A DNA stretch of 64,000 bases, taken from contig JAALGZ010000033.1 of the NCBI GenBank assembly GCA_015227615.1, positions 186,001 through 250,000 of the forward strand. Reading direction: 5' to 3'. The stretch comes from Labyrinthula sp. Ha. Lineage: Eukaryota; Sar; Bigyra; Labyrinthulida; Labyrinthulaceae. Under the pieces are notes generated by a model that was not told the origin of the DNA, searched no databases, and worked only from the letters and a program-made list of their open reading frames with translations. Below are positions 12,890-24,200 of the stretch, piece after piece; position 1 is the first letter of the stretch, and every line of letters starts with the position of its first letter. The position numbers and the translations under genes are program-made.

Positions 12890-13084
12890 GAGATTTCTCA
12901 ACTCAAAAAAGCTCATTGTAGAAAAGAAAGGGAAATAGTTCTCAACTTTATTCAGGGCCGGGACATGGTGTTTCTCGTATCCCGGTCTCCCTTTGAGTAT
13001 ATAACCCTGGTAAGCCAGTATCGGGAACTAATCGGCTCCACGGATATCTTTTCATCTTGTACTTCCGAGATATGTGTATTTTAA
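12890..13084 (+). pseudogene. Coding-like tract of unknown origin just upstream of MST
   Basis: A plus-strand frame stays open for about 64 codons and is much richer in G and C, especially at third positions, than the desert around it. It reads like protein (for example IQGRDMVFLVSRSPFEYITL) but has no clear start and is not recognised. It ends 81 bp before the sulfurtransferase ATG. It could be a relic exon, part of an old transposable element, or an RNA gene or promoter seen by chance as an open frame. The sulfurtransferase already has a normal N-terminus, so I do not join the two. Confidence 0.3.
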
Positions 13085-13165
13085 TACGAATACTGTAAAA
13101 TTTAGTAAGATGTCTTGATCTACACATAGTTTAAGCTTGAGAAATATCCAAAAAGAAACATAAAC

Positions 13166-14087
13166 ATGAGTCAGAATATACAACAAACAAGTTGGTTAAT
13201 TACGCAGTTACATGGAACGCCAGATACTCTCCAGGTCTTGGAGTGCTCCTGGATAAATTCGAGCACAGGACTTGATAGCTTCCAAGACTATCAGAAGGAA
13301 CGCATACCCACTGCAAAGTTCTTTAATGTTCATGAATGTTCGGATAAAACTAAGCCTCTCCCCAACATGATGCCAACAAAGGAGCAATTTGTAGCCTACA
13401 TTGAGCAACAGGGAGTTAAAGAAAGCAAACCAATTGTACTTTATGACAGAGTATCTTTTTCTTCTTCTGTTATTTCAGGCTGGAGTTTTCGCAACACCTA
13501 GAGCATGGTTCATGTTTAAGTCTTTTGGGGTTGATGACGTTTGCGTTCTGGACGGAGGGTTTCCAGCATATAAATCTGAAACAGAAATAGTTTCACCACA
13601 GGAAGTGTCTGACAGTAAGCCTTTGCTCAAGCTCAGTAAGAGCTCTCCTGAAGCACATGTAATCAACCTGGGGAGTCTATTGAAACTGCTAGAAGCAGGT
13701 TTAGCTAAATCGAAGACTGTGTTGATAGATGCAAGGGGTGAAAAAATATTTTCGGGAGCGCAACTGGATCAGAGAGAAGGATATAAATCTGGGCATATTC
13801 CACAGAGTATCAACATCCCGGTAGCTGCTGTTGTGGCCAGTGGAAAGTTCAGGGAGAAAAAAGAAATCCAAGATTTCTTGACATCCAAGGGATTTGATGT
13901 CGAAAAATGGAAAAGCGAGGAGATTGATCAGGTGATATTCACTTGCAACTCTGGAATGACTGCTTGTATTCCTATGATCGCCCTTGTGTCTTTGTTTGAT
14001 CTGCCTTTTGAAAAATGTAAGTTGTATGATGGCTCCTGGTCAGAGTATGGTCAGGCAAAGTTGAATCTGGATGTTGAAAAAGATTAA
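13166..14087 (+). CDS. 3-mercaptopyruvate / thiosulfate sulfurtransferase (two rhodanese domains), two exons
   Basis: The gene is spliced as 13166-13450 and 13479-14087, giving 297 residues. The 28-bp intron begins GTATCT and ends TTTCAG; removing it joins VLYDR to AGVFATPRAWFMFK exactly as in the family. The product has an inactive N-terminal rhodanese domain (1-130) and a catalytic C-terminal one with GHIPQSINIP and the active loop CNSGMTA, where Cys251 carries the persulfide. The loop is closer to mercaptopyruvate sulfurtransferases (CGSGVTA) than to thiosulfate sulfurtransferases (CRKGVTA). YDGSWSEYG near 278-286 is also typical. It should move sulfur from mercaptopyruvate or thiosulfate to cyanide or thiols. 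An AATAAA lies 2 bp after the stop (14089-14094). It converges on NDUFB8 with 13 nt between stops. Confidence 0.9.
13451..13478 (+). other. 28-bp intron in the sulfurtransferase gene
   Basis: The intron has a GTATCT donor, a pyrimidine-rich body with no internal AG, and a TTTCAG acceptor. It interrupts the reading frame (28 is not a multiple of 3), so it must be removed to make the two-domain protein. Confidence 0.9.
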
Positions 14088-14100
14088 AAATAAAGCATGG

Positions 14101-14556
14101 TTACTTAGATCCTGTTAGTTTTGCATAATCCATTCCTCCAAGCTCTTCATCTAAATCGTATTCTTTCTTTCCTACAAGTGGTTTTTGGTTAGGAGCCCAT
14201 ACATATGCACAGAATAAACCGTAAGCTAAGAAGGCACCCATTCCACAAGCCCACATAAATAGAGCTTCACCTCTGCTTGTGTCTTGCATGTCAAAGTCCA
14301 GGGTTAATTCAGGTGCGACTCCGTCATCCCACAATAGATCATGTTCTTCCACTAGAGTTTTAGATTCTGGTTTTCTACGGACATACATTGGTGCAGCAGG
14401 TCCACCAGAACCATTTCTAATTTGCAGCAACTGCTGAGGCCTTAATCTCAATTGCCTACGGAGAGCTGGTGTGAAAATATTTGAAGCTCTTTTCATCTTC
14501 AGTTGTTGTTTTCCCTTTTTTAAACTTAATTGCCCAAAAGTTGGTTTTCCTTTCAT
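14101..14556 (-). CDS. NDUFB8: Mitochondrial complex I subunit NDUFB8-like
   Basis: The 151-residue protein matches the ASHI/NDUFB8 family, an accessory subunit of NADH:ubiquinone oxidoreductase in the mitochondrial inner membrane. The basic, Arg-rich N-terminus (about 1-50) looks like a mitochondrial presequence. LLWDDGVAPEL at 74-84 corresponds to the conserved tryptophan-Asp-Gly block of plant homologues, followed by a single membrane segment (about 98-119) and the conserved tail LDEELGGM (135-142). A second Met at residue 21 is an equally good start and gives a cleaner presequence. The 5' end lies 82 bp from the divergent PH-domain gene, so the two probably share a promoter region. Presence of a complex I subunit implies respiring mitochondria. 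Confidence 0.8.
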   Translation of the reverse strand: MKGKPTFGQLSLKKGKQQLKMKRASNIFTPALRRQLRLRPQQLLQIRNGSGGPAAPMYVRRKPESKTLVEEHDLLWDDGVAPELTLDFDMQDTSRGEALFMWACGMGAFLAYGLFCAYVWAPNQKPLVGKKEYDLDEELGGMDYAKLTGSK

Positions 14557-14638
14557 TGGTCAGAAATTGCTTTTGAACGAATCAAATAGATTCAAAAGGG
14601 AAAGTTTGATTGGTTTCACTTCTTTGTTTAGCCAATGA

Positions 14639-15571
14639 ATGCAAAAGGGAATAAGAAGCAAGATGGCAGAAAGAGCAAGTGTTGGATACCAAAACAAAGG
14701 CTTGGCAATTCCTAAGAATGAAAACCCTATTGTACGCGGTTACATTTATAAACAGGAGGTAAATAGCTCGGAATCGAGACCTAAAGTCTCTAAATGGGAA
14801 AAAGTGTTCTGTTCCTTGTATACAAATGTACTCGTCTATTATCGAACGAAAGAATCTTCAAAGCCGCTGGACATGCTATCTCTTGATGCTGATTTTCTAT
14901 TAAAAAAGGTAAGAATCGATGATGATAATAAAAAATTGTCTTTCAAGAAAAAATATTTGTTTCTATTGACAGATCTGGAACATGTGCATCACTACTTTGC
15001 TGTCGGCACATCTGCTTTGAGAGTGAAATGGGTTGAAACTATTCAAAATGTGCTTAACTTTCATTATAAATCTAAAAAGGATACCGAGAGATCAAAGAAA
15101 CTGCAAAAATCATACAAGGAACAAATACGAGCGTTAAAAGAAGTAAGTCGAGTTAATGGTCAAGGTAGACATCGAAGGGGCCAGGTTGGCTACATTCAAG
15201 GATTGGGAATGGAGAGAAGTGAAAGGAAGTTGTTTGATGAGGAGAATGAAAGATTAATATCTAGCATCGAAGATCTTGAGCTTAGAAAGGACGGATGGAA
15301 AGAGGAAGCATTGAGGTTGAGAAAAGAGGTCGAAGAGCTAAAAAGGTTTAAAAAGAAGGAAGTATCAGCAAGGGAGTTGGATAGAAAGCATTTTAGGAAG
15401 TTTGCAGATGAGATTGAGAAGAGTGGATATGAACGAGATTTGTGCAAGGTGAAGGAGTACGAGCAAAAGAGTAAGATCCGAGAGCTTCGAAAAAAGATAA
15501 GAGACATGGAGTGGTCTCGATTTTACGATAGTTTAGAGTCTGCTGAGGAGAGCGGATATGAAACATCATAG
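14639..15571 (+). CDS. PH-domain protein with C-terminal coiled coil
   Basis: The 310-residue protein starts with a pleckstrin homology domain (about 33-143): VRGYIYKQ as the first strand, KWEKVFCSLYTNVLVYY as strands 2-3, and the C-terminal helix with the invariant Trp in RVKWVETIQNVLNF. The rest (about 155-310) is strongly charged and helical, with heptad-like Glu/Arg/Lys/Leu runs that suggest a coiled coil. PH domains bind phosphoinositides or proteins, so a membrane-linked adaptor is a reasonable guess, but no specific family is recognised. Met9 (14663) sits in a better initiation context (AAGATGG) than Met1 and may be the true start. No intron is apparent. Confidence 0.75.
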   Translation: MQKGIRSKMAERASVGYQNKGLAIPKNENPIVRGYIYKQEVNSSESRPKVSKWEKVFCSLYTNVLVYYRTKESSKPLDMLSLDADFLLKKVRIDDDNKKLSFKKKYLFLLTDLEHVHHYFAVGTSALRVKWVETIQNVLNFHYKSKKDTERSKKLQKSYKEQIRALKEVSRVNGQGRHRRGQVGYIQGLGMERSERKLFDEENERLISSIEDLELRKDGWKEEALRLRKEVEELKRFKKKEVSARELDRKHFRKFADEIEKSGYERDLCKVKEYEQKSKIRELRKKIRDMEWSRFYDSLESAEESGYETS

Positions 15572-18500
15572 CTGGTTACTTCATTTATGTTCTTGTTTTT
15601 TATTGCGTTGAAAAAAAGCTTTTACCTTGATATTTGTTTGTTTTTAACTTGTCATTATTACAGGCAGAAACTACTATGCGACCAAGTTCTATCTGTTATA
15701 GATCACTTATTTTTTTTTTATCATAAACTTTTGCTCTTAGTATTTTTCATTTTCAACAAGCTTTTATTGATAACTATCATTCTAATCCGCACAGTAGACT
15801 ACATACAAAGTTAAGTTAAAAAACTTACTCTAAATCAAACGTAAGTTCGTCAGTGTCATTCGCAAGCTCATAAGTTGGCATATGCTTGTATCAAATGAGT
15901 TAAATTTGATGACTTATCTGCTCAGCTTGTTTTGAATGTTTTGCACGTAGATTTACAAAAATACTTTTACTGAAAAGAAGGTAATTTTATTTTGCATATA
16001 CATTGTCCCATGGACCTTTATTGATAAAACATAGTTTTCAAGTTTCAGAGGTAGGAATCACGTAGTATGGGCAATTAGACTGGGATTTCTTTGCTTCTAG
16101 ACAAACGTTTCAAGTCTCTCTCATTAATGTTCTTGAGGCTTAGTTCTATTCAGGTACTTTTGCTTATATTCCTGTCTATGAAATCTGGGTGTACTTGGTC
16201 TTAATGAAAAGCCTTAAGCGATGGTCATAAACAAAAAACGTTGTGTAAGGTCTTCTACTAACAAATCCGTTTGTACTATCCTGAGGATACATTTACAGGA
16301 GCAGTTAAAGACTGTGTGGGGTTTGAACATGATTAACAGGCTAGTGTCTGGTGTCGATATCGATGTATTTAAATCCTCTTAGTTGGAGAAGAGGCACTGG
16401 TCATATATATTTGGATTTCAGGAATTACTCGAATCTCTTTCTTAATCGCTTAATGATTGCTAAGGGTAGCACCTCATTTGGCACTTAATTATCCATTAAC
16501 ATTTCAAATATTGTTGTATAATCAAAATGTTTTGATCTATGGTCTTGAAAGAGATTGTGACATGACGAATAATTTTAGAAACTGTAACAAAGCCTAGGGG
16601 ATAAGCAATTGATATGAGAATGTAGATATTATGATCATAACTATACTTGCACTGGTATATACTACTATTACTGAGGATTATATCTCCTAGAACCCTGGCT
16701 TTTTAGTAGATGAAAACACCAACACAAATTAAACTCTTACTAGGGATAAGTTCTTGCTTTAGTGTGTTTCATTAAATCATTGAAACTATACTTTACATCA
16801 AGTACACATATTTATTAAAATCTAAGACAGAGTTGACCGTGAAACTGTAAGTTCAAGAAGAACTGTGGTATCGACATCTTAAAGATACTATGACCTGCAT
16901 GTATGTACTGCTCCTCATGAAAATTCTTCATTACTTATGATTCTGATATACCTAATGCAAGGGGTCATTTAGGAAACAAACCTTATCAAACTCAGATAAT
17001 TATGACGGAAAATATGCACTATTTTAGTTTACTCTTCTTTATTTGGCTAAGACAAAATAAAATAACCTATTTCTCTAGGAATTCCCTTTAGCCTTAACCC
17101 TGCTTAACTAGCGCTTAGCGAGCCTATGAATGCATGGTAATAAACTAGATTCAGTTACTAGGATTTGAACAATTTACTTATTTATTACTCAAAAACAGTT
17201 ATTTTTAGATGTCGTTTATAGTTTTCAAGCCTACCAAAAAATTAATTTGGTGTTGATTGGATTGTCGTGAGTCAACCAAAAGCACCATTGTATATAGCAA
17301 CATATTGCAAGTTGCAATTCATCCTGTAAATTTTGTATTCTTTAATTTGTTCACGATCTCTTGTTCTACTAATTCTCGAAGCTGTTAATAAAATTCAATT
17401 GTTAGCCATCAAAATTCTATATAATTAATTATATGTGTCTTCAATAAACATTATTTATGCTGTATCCTTTCCGAGCACTTATCTTCAAATACATCCATGA
17501 ACAGCTACTGCTACAGAAGGTTAAAATTTGTTTACGAGCAAAGAAAAATCGGAAGAAATAGTTGAGAACTTCTCTAACCAAGAAGGAATTTTGTGCTTTA
17601 CAAACTGTTTTCTATTGTTCGTATTAGGTTTCGATATGTGCTGGGGCTCAACTCTTCTTCGTGGAGTATACTTCTTCTTTTTTTTTGAGCAGTATAACTT
17701 CCTTCTTTGGTACTTCAAAATCCTATTTATGATTACTAGATTTTTCTTGAATAACTGGTTCGCCTATTCTAGCCATATAATCCTGTACGCAGAATGTTAA
17801 TGTAATAAATTTCAATACTTGTACAGTTTTTTTTAAAGATTAGATGTCATTTTGAAGTGCTTAACGGTTAAGCTATATCATAGTTAAACGGTTACATTTA
17901 AATAAACGATAATACATAAAGTATATGACAAGTACAACTAGACTTGGAACAGTTAGCACACATTTTCTGGCTTGGAGATAGAAGACGTGTCGGCGGAACG
18001 ACATAAATAAACTAGGTGAGAGAAAATGTATTGTAATTTAACGCTATGAGTTTTTGTACAGATTAATAAAGGATTTATTCGTATAATTTCGCAATATTTT
18101 CTGGGGAATGATACACAAAAGGTATTATAGAAACCGAGCTTTCTCATTGATGCAATCTTATACACGAACACCTATGATTATAGCATTATGTTAGAAGACT
18201 CCCTTAACAAGTAGAGGCAGTATTGTTCTGAATTATAGCCAGGGTAAGTATTCTATCGCAAAGGTAGTTAAGATATTAACTTGAGAGTTAATTTAGTTTC
18301 TATGTTTTTGTATAACAAATGAGTGAACATAAACAGAGAACATAACTTATGTTAATAAGCAGTCAGCTCTAATTAATGAAATCTGGTTAGATTGTGCTCT
18401 TGGCCATGTAACTTTAAGATATTTCCTACGATGAGGGTAACAAATAATGCAATGTTTTGTTATTTCGCAAGACTTATTGTCTGTTACCTAAGAGTTTGCC

Positions 18501-20263
18501 GGATCATGTATATTACTCAGACAATGATAGTTGTAGAAAAGGGTAATCTAACAGTCCTTGATGGTAGGGTAGCAGGGATACCTGGAGTTGTGTGTGGTAT
18601 TTATTAGGCCAAGAGGAATGCACCTGCAGCTTCATACATTGCGGAACTAAGCACTCTTCTTTCAATTCAAGATATGTTTTCTCCTAAAAAGATGAGAAAA
18701 CTAAGCTCATGGCAAATCTTAAGAACTGCACCAATCTCAGCTTACACTCTTTCCAACGAAGGGCCTTTTAACGAGTTAATGCATTATTAATTTAAGGTTT
18801 GTCTGATTCACAAGGCATTGTTAACTCAATCACGACAAATATGTTTCTGAAAGAGCAGAGATCACGAACAAAAGCGATACTCCTCTAAAGAGTTTAGATT
18901 AATCCACCATATTTAACGAATGGTGGTAAAATAGTACTCCGTGGGTTGTCTGACTTCCCTTTCGAGTTCATAATATCTGCATTTCGGTGTTCACGATCAG
19001 AATCTCCTTTCATAGCACTAATACAACATTTTGAAGTTCTTGTCTCATACTATCTTGGTATTTGAGGCTGGAAGGTCAGCTATGGTAAATCATCCTAATG
19101 GAGTAATAAAACGATTTAATTTAGCTTACCTGGTCTATATGATATCGATTTAGTTCGTAGTCTTTCGTTTTCTTACTTTTATTCTAAGAAAATCTCCCTT
19201 CCTAAGACATAACCAATTTTGCCGATAATATATACGGAGTTGCAGGGGAACCGACAATACTTCTAGGTTAGCTCTCAACTACGACTACCCGGTTAGTACT
19301 TACAATATGCCTCACAAAAATAGTGCTCAAAATAGGATGAGCTTCTACTGTAAAAGTATAATTTTGTCCTACCAAGAATAGCGAAATGTAACAACAGAAA
19401 ACTTTTCCCTTTAAGAATAACTCAAGAATGGGGAAAATTTTATGTTTGAATTAGAAACCACCAGATATGCACCGGATTTTCAAGGTGGTAAAAGGCTTTA
19501 AGTGGGTAGTTAGACAGTTAGAAAACACTCTAGAGAACTGAACTGCACCCCATTACACATCCTTAAAATATTATAGTAGTTTTCTTATATATTTTGTAAG
19601 TTGTAGTTCCCTTCATGAAAAGTAGGACTATTGACAGCTTCCTCAAGCCTCATCGAATCACAAATGATTAGCCTCTCTCTCTGAATACTGTGATTAAACT
19701 ATCGAGAGTAAAAGCTGTACAACCCCAGTTAGTCATTACTCCTATCTAATAAACAAGACAATAAAACAGTTCTACGCATTAATTCCCATCCGAATCTGAT
19801 GAAGATCTTTGACTATAAAAACACAACCAAGTTACCCTCCACGAAAGAAGTCCATTCATCAACTAAATTCAAATAATAAAAACGAAGTCAAAACAATGAA
19901 AAGAACAAACATATTAAACTCATCCCCAGCAAAAGCTTCCCAAAATTCTATAAGAAAAAAGTTTATGTATAGTGTCCCTACTCCCTAGTATGGTAATTTC
20001 TAGGCCTCAATAAAGCAACCATTTGTATTATGGTTTAAAGTGGCTCTATTACCGAGTTTAACGGAGTCTCTGATCAGACCTTAAAAAATTGGGAAAACAC
20101 AGACAAATGGGTATGTTGGATAAGAAACGATGAACTCGGGAACTTCTGAAGATACACAATCCAGTATTTTCTAATCGCTGAAACTGACCAAATACAGAGC
20201 TAATACGTAAAACAAACGAAATTTTATTTAACAATAAACACGGAACATAGAGCTGAAGAAGGA
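15572..20263. other. AT-rich desert with decayed coding-like tracts
   Basis: About 4.7 kb without an intact gene. On the minus strand near 17500-17780 one frame reads like protein across several stop codons (for example YMARIGEPVIQEKSS, then KKEVILLKKKEEVYSTKK), which suggests an old dead gene or transposable element; the family is not recognised. A plus-strand tract near 18400-18790 behaves similarly. No RNA gene or repeat was recognised. Confidence 0.45.
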
Positions 20264-20668
20264 ATGCAAGTTGCTACAAGAAATCCACAGTATAAACCTG
20301 AAGAAACTAAGAGGAAGAGTTCCTTTGTGAAAGATATATGTTTTTTCCCTTCTCTCCGAATTAGATATAATAGAGATAATAAATCACTTAGCGCAGTAAC
20401 TGAAGCGAAAGAAAGAGTAGAAGAATTTAAAGAGATTAAAGAAGCACATGGGCGAAAACCTCGACGTAGAAGCTCATTTAAGAAAGAAGAATTTATAGAA
20501 GGTGATGAAATGTATCAGAATTTAATGTCCTTAATAGACAAGAATAATAAGCTAAGCATAAGAAGAAACAAAAGTAAAGAAAAACAGTTTTTACAGATAT
20601 TAGAGCAAGAACTTGAAGAGGTGGAAACCATTTCTTCTACAGAAGATCCTTTTGCAGATCTTCATTGA
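20264..20668 (+). CDS. Hypothetical small basic protein
   Basis: This 134-residue protein is not recognised. It is rich in Lys, Arg and Glu, has no membrane segment, and carries two basophilic kinase-type sites, KRKSS near residue 17 and RRRSS near residue 64, plus an acidic C-terminus. The central part is probably helical. Support for a real gene comes from its length in very AT-rich DNA, its protein-like composition, and its position: its stop lies 20 nt from the stop of the convergent Sec66 gene, the same tight arrangement as other real gene pairs here. Confidence 0.6.
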   Translation: MQVATRNPQYKPEETKRKSSFVKDICFFPSLRIRYNRDNKSLSAVTEAKERVEEFKEIKEAHGRKPRRRSSFKKEEFIEGDEMYQNLMSLIDKNNKLSIRRNKSKEKQFLQILEQELEEVETISSTEDPFADLH

Positions 20669-20688
20669 ACCTAAAATATCCATAAGAC

Positions 20689-21285
20689 CTAGTTACCATT
20701 ATTCTCTGCTCTTTGCTTAGCTAATAGTTCTTTCTGTCTCTTCATCTGATGGGCAATCGCTTGCTGTCTAAGTTGCTGAGCTTGTGTGAAAATAGTCTTT
20801 CCCCATCCAGGTTTTAGATACTCTGCCTCCTGCTGAATAACTTTTATCTCTTTATCTGCGAGCTCTTTAGCTTTCTTTACACTATCCCAAAGATCTAGAT
20901 TTATACCTGATTTGTAAATCATAAAGTAAGATTTATAGTCATCTGTAACCTTAATGTTCAAACCAACAGCGACAACGGCACGTCGCATTAAAACTTGCAT
21001 GGCCTCCTTATGCCAGTCTTTATACCCTGGTTCTTCTTGTGAAGGTTCTTTCAGTAACAAGTCTTCAAACTGGTTTTTTTCTTTTGGATGTTGGAATTTA
21101 TAGTTAAGACTAAGTGACTGTTCTTTTTTCTTTGCTTGAGCAGCTTTATTAGATAGATACATGTAGATTCCAAGAATTATGAAAGCAGATATTGAAATAA
21201 ATAAGACTTGTTCCACAGATAGAATATCCTCGGGTTCTGTTGGTGAACTACTCGTGGCATCGCTGTTTGATGCTTGCTCTGCCAT
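20689..21285 (-). CDS. SEC66: Sec66/Sec71-like subunit of the ER post-translational translocon
   Basis: I use the Met at 21285 (198 residues). The frame extends 35 codons further upstream, but that extension is unlike the family. A short luminal N-terminus, rich in Ser, Thr and acidic residues, precedes one membrane segment (about 25-44). The cytosolic part carries the Sec66 signature: the helix MQVLMRRAVVAV, then a Trp-containing helix (LWDSVKKAKELADKEI) and the diagnostic LKPGWGKTIF near 157-166. In yeast, Sec66 (Sec71) works with Sec62, Sec63 and Sec72 to pass finished proteins through Sec61. The C-terminal Gln/Lys-rich tail is probably a coiled coil. The family is best known from fungi, with a wider but patchy distribution. 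Confidence 0.75.
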   Translation of the reverse strand: MAEQASNSDATSSSPTEPEDILSVEQVLFISISAFIILGIYMYLSNKAAQAKKKEQSLSLNYKFQHPKEKNQFEDLLLKEPSQEEPGYKDWHKEAMQVLMRRAVVAVGLNIKVTDDYKSYFMIYKSGINLDLWDSVKKAKELADKEIKVIQQEAEYLKPGWGKTIFTQAQQLRQQAIAHQMKRQKELLAKQRAENNGN

Positions 21286-24200
21286 TTGTCTATTTCTTGT
21301 TTTTACGTGAAAAAGAAATTGTTGGCCAATATGGTCATCGATCATTTTTTCTAAACAATATCCTGGACAAGTGTTGAAGGAAATAAACATCGAAACAATA
21401 AGTTTAGCGAGCGCCGAAGAAGCGGTTTACCCTAGAGAAAGTCTGCGAGATGTTAGATCTTGGAAGAAAGTCTTCGGTCTTGGTTAAGTTGTGTTTGGGG
21501 TGACACTATCCCTCTCATACCTCAAACCAAAAAGGTTAAAGTGGATGGAAACGAAGTGCAGTGCAAGAGAAGGTAAAATAATTGCCATATCTTAATAAAA
21601 TATATGCTCAAGGTAGTATCTCTTTCTTAAATTATCTAAAGTCTGTTGATATAGAAAGTTAAAGGAAGGCATTGAAACAAAAGTTTCTTGTCGTTCGAAC
21701 CGGATAAGAATTGCGTTGCGGCACTATGGAAAAGGTTTCATATTATATAATGTAACTTCTATCCATTAAGTGGTTTAACTTTCTTTTATATTTAAATAAT
21801 ATAGATACCTCCATGAATAGGAGTAATACGGGAAGAGTATGTTTATATCAAGTTGTTGAACCCTCCTGTTTAAAACAATGTGTTCCAACCAGAGACCGGT
21901 TAATTTTGAAGTGCTTCTTCCAGGTTAATGTCCCTGAAAAATAATAAAATTTAGAATGATACAACTGGCCATAAACTTTTATTAGATTATATATTCAGAT
22001 TAAAAGCACTTGCAGTGGCCATTATGATTTGTTGTTATCCTTGCTCTGTCTCCTCTTTCATGCTTACTATTCCTTCTTTTCCTATGGATAAATAAGTGGG
22101 AAACTGTTTTATCAAAAAGATAAATGGAAAAACTATAAAGCAATCAAAATTTAATTTTAAAATCGGCAATGATATCCAATTTTATTTATGGAGAAAGCTC
22201 GGTCTCACTTAACATTCTTTAAGCAAATAACGCATCTCTAACTTTGCAGCTACATCGATAGGGCATTTGGACGTGGTCCATGTGCTAATAAAACCATTAA
22301 AATTAAACTATCCAATATATCTAGTATTTATATGGTATATCATATAATAATGAAAATATTTTGTCTACTCGAAATAAGTCCTCTAGTGGTCAGACACTCT
22401 GTATCGAGTCGGAGAAACTAACTAAGACGTTAGGCTTATGAATTGAAGTAATTCAGGTAAGCTTCTATGACTAACAAGTCAATTTGAAGTTCCTAACTCT
22501 ATTCAGGCAAAGGAAACAATACAAAAAACGTTTTTTGATGTCCTATAGGTCTTATTATTACTTTGCCGAACTTTACACTAAGTCTTAATACTCAATTCAG
22601 TCATATTCTTATGAAACTATTGCTTGCTGTTAGCTTTGCCCTTTTTATGTTCTTTTATATTTGGATTATCATCCAATAGTTAGTTATATCTTAACTACCT
22701 AAAATATTCTACAGTTCTTGATACTGATAACTCAATAATCGTTAAGAAATATGCGATAAATCTGCTATGACTTATTCAACACACATATTTAACAGACAAA
22801 TCATTAACATATACATAGTACTGCAAGAATAAATTTATTTAGCTCAATACCTGGTAAGGAAGCGGAAAATCAATCAAAATAAGAGCATTACATTTGGAAA
22901 CATCCCTAATTTAAATCATAACAGAATGCAATAATTAATGAACTGAAATTTCCAAGAAAACTATGTTTGATATCATTTTTCATCAACCAGAGTGTTGTTT
23001 CTTGAAATACAGATGGCAAAAGATTGCATAATCTAAGGAAGTTGGAGAGGGCATCGAGCACACCGGGGGAAATCAGACTGCTCTTTTCATGAATATAGAC
23101 CGGGTCGTTAACCTTGACTTTTTAATTCAAACCTAGCAGCCGATATACATGCAACCTGTTTCTGGGACAGGGTAAGAGCTTTTAGACAAGATTACTTGCT
23201 TCTACATTAAGAAAAGAGGTCCAAGAGAGAAATTATCTTGTAAAAAATAGGCATGGACAAGTGATAGCTGACTAAGAAAACGATAACTGTTCTATATAGG
23301 GCATAAGAGGAATTTGCGCAATATGTTTCACTGTATTATCTGGAAGTAAAATGCTGTAATTAAGATGTGTATAAGTTATATAATTTATTGAACCTAAGAG
23401 AAGTAACTAACCTAAAATAAAATGTTACTAGGCTCCAGTTGAACTTTAGCAATAGATACAAGAAAATTCTACAGTAATATTCTTCTAACTAATATGATTA
23501 GCACGATTTCACTGTTGGAGCGGCCAAAAACATCTACGTAGGATAAATATACGTCATAAACTAGATATAAACGTTAATAAACTCCTTCGATGTGCACAAA
23601 GATGATCGGTATCTGTCAAGATAAACTATAGATCTTACCATATTTTTCCAGTTTCTTTGAGCGGCTAAAATTTATGCTCCGTATTTGTTCAACGTAGATT
23701 CTCACACCAGCTCCATCAAAAACATAATATAAATATTAATTGTTTCTCAAATCAAAATAACCACTTACAGAAATAAAACATTCTATTGATGAAAAAATCG
23801 CATTTGTGTTTACCTGCTGTAATATATCTTGTTAGTTCATAAGCTTACGGTGTTTTAACCTTTGAAACTTGCCTCTTTTTATTGCTGTCAATCCTATATA
23901 TTGTGAAGATACAATAGCAGTTTCTTTAAGGTTAGTGCAATTGGTTTCTCTCAGCGATGATGTAATTATCAGATACACGAGACATAGTTATTATCAAATA
24001 ACTCTTTTCTTTAATTGTATGGTTGTAACATGCTCTACGCCATTAAAGTTATTTAATTTCTGATTGCTCCAGATGAATTAATATGTACTTTACAACTTAT
24101 GTTTAGTTACTGACTGCTTATTTTCCCACTTTAACACATTTAACAATAACTCGAATCGAATGCTTTATTTGAAGCTCTGACCTCGATAATACCTCAATTT

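Noticed and set aside
14907-14972. Intron in the PH-domain gene (GTAAGA...GACAG)
   Set aside because: It is over 60 bp, unlike the other introns here, and its removal would delete PH-domain strands that read well when translated.
17521-17800. Overlapping 90-codon (plus) and 65-codon (minus) open frames
   Set aside because: The plus frame is Phe/Leu-rich antisense of a more protein-like, broken minus-strand tract. Neither open frame is a credible gene.
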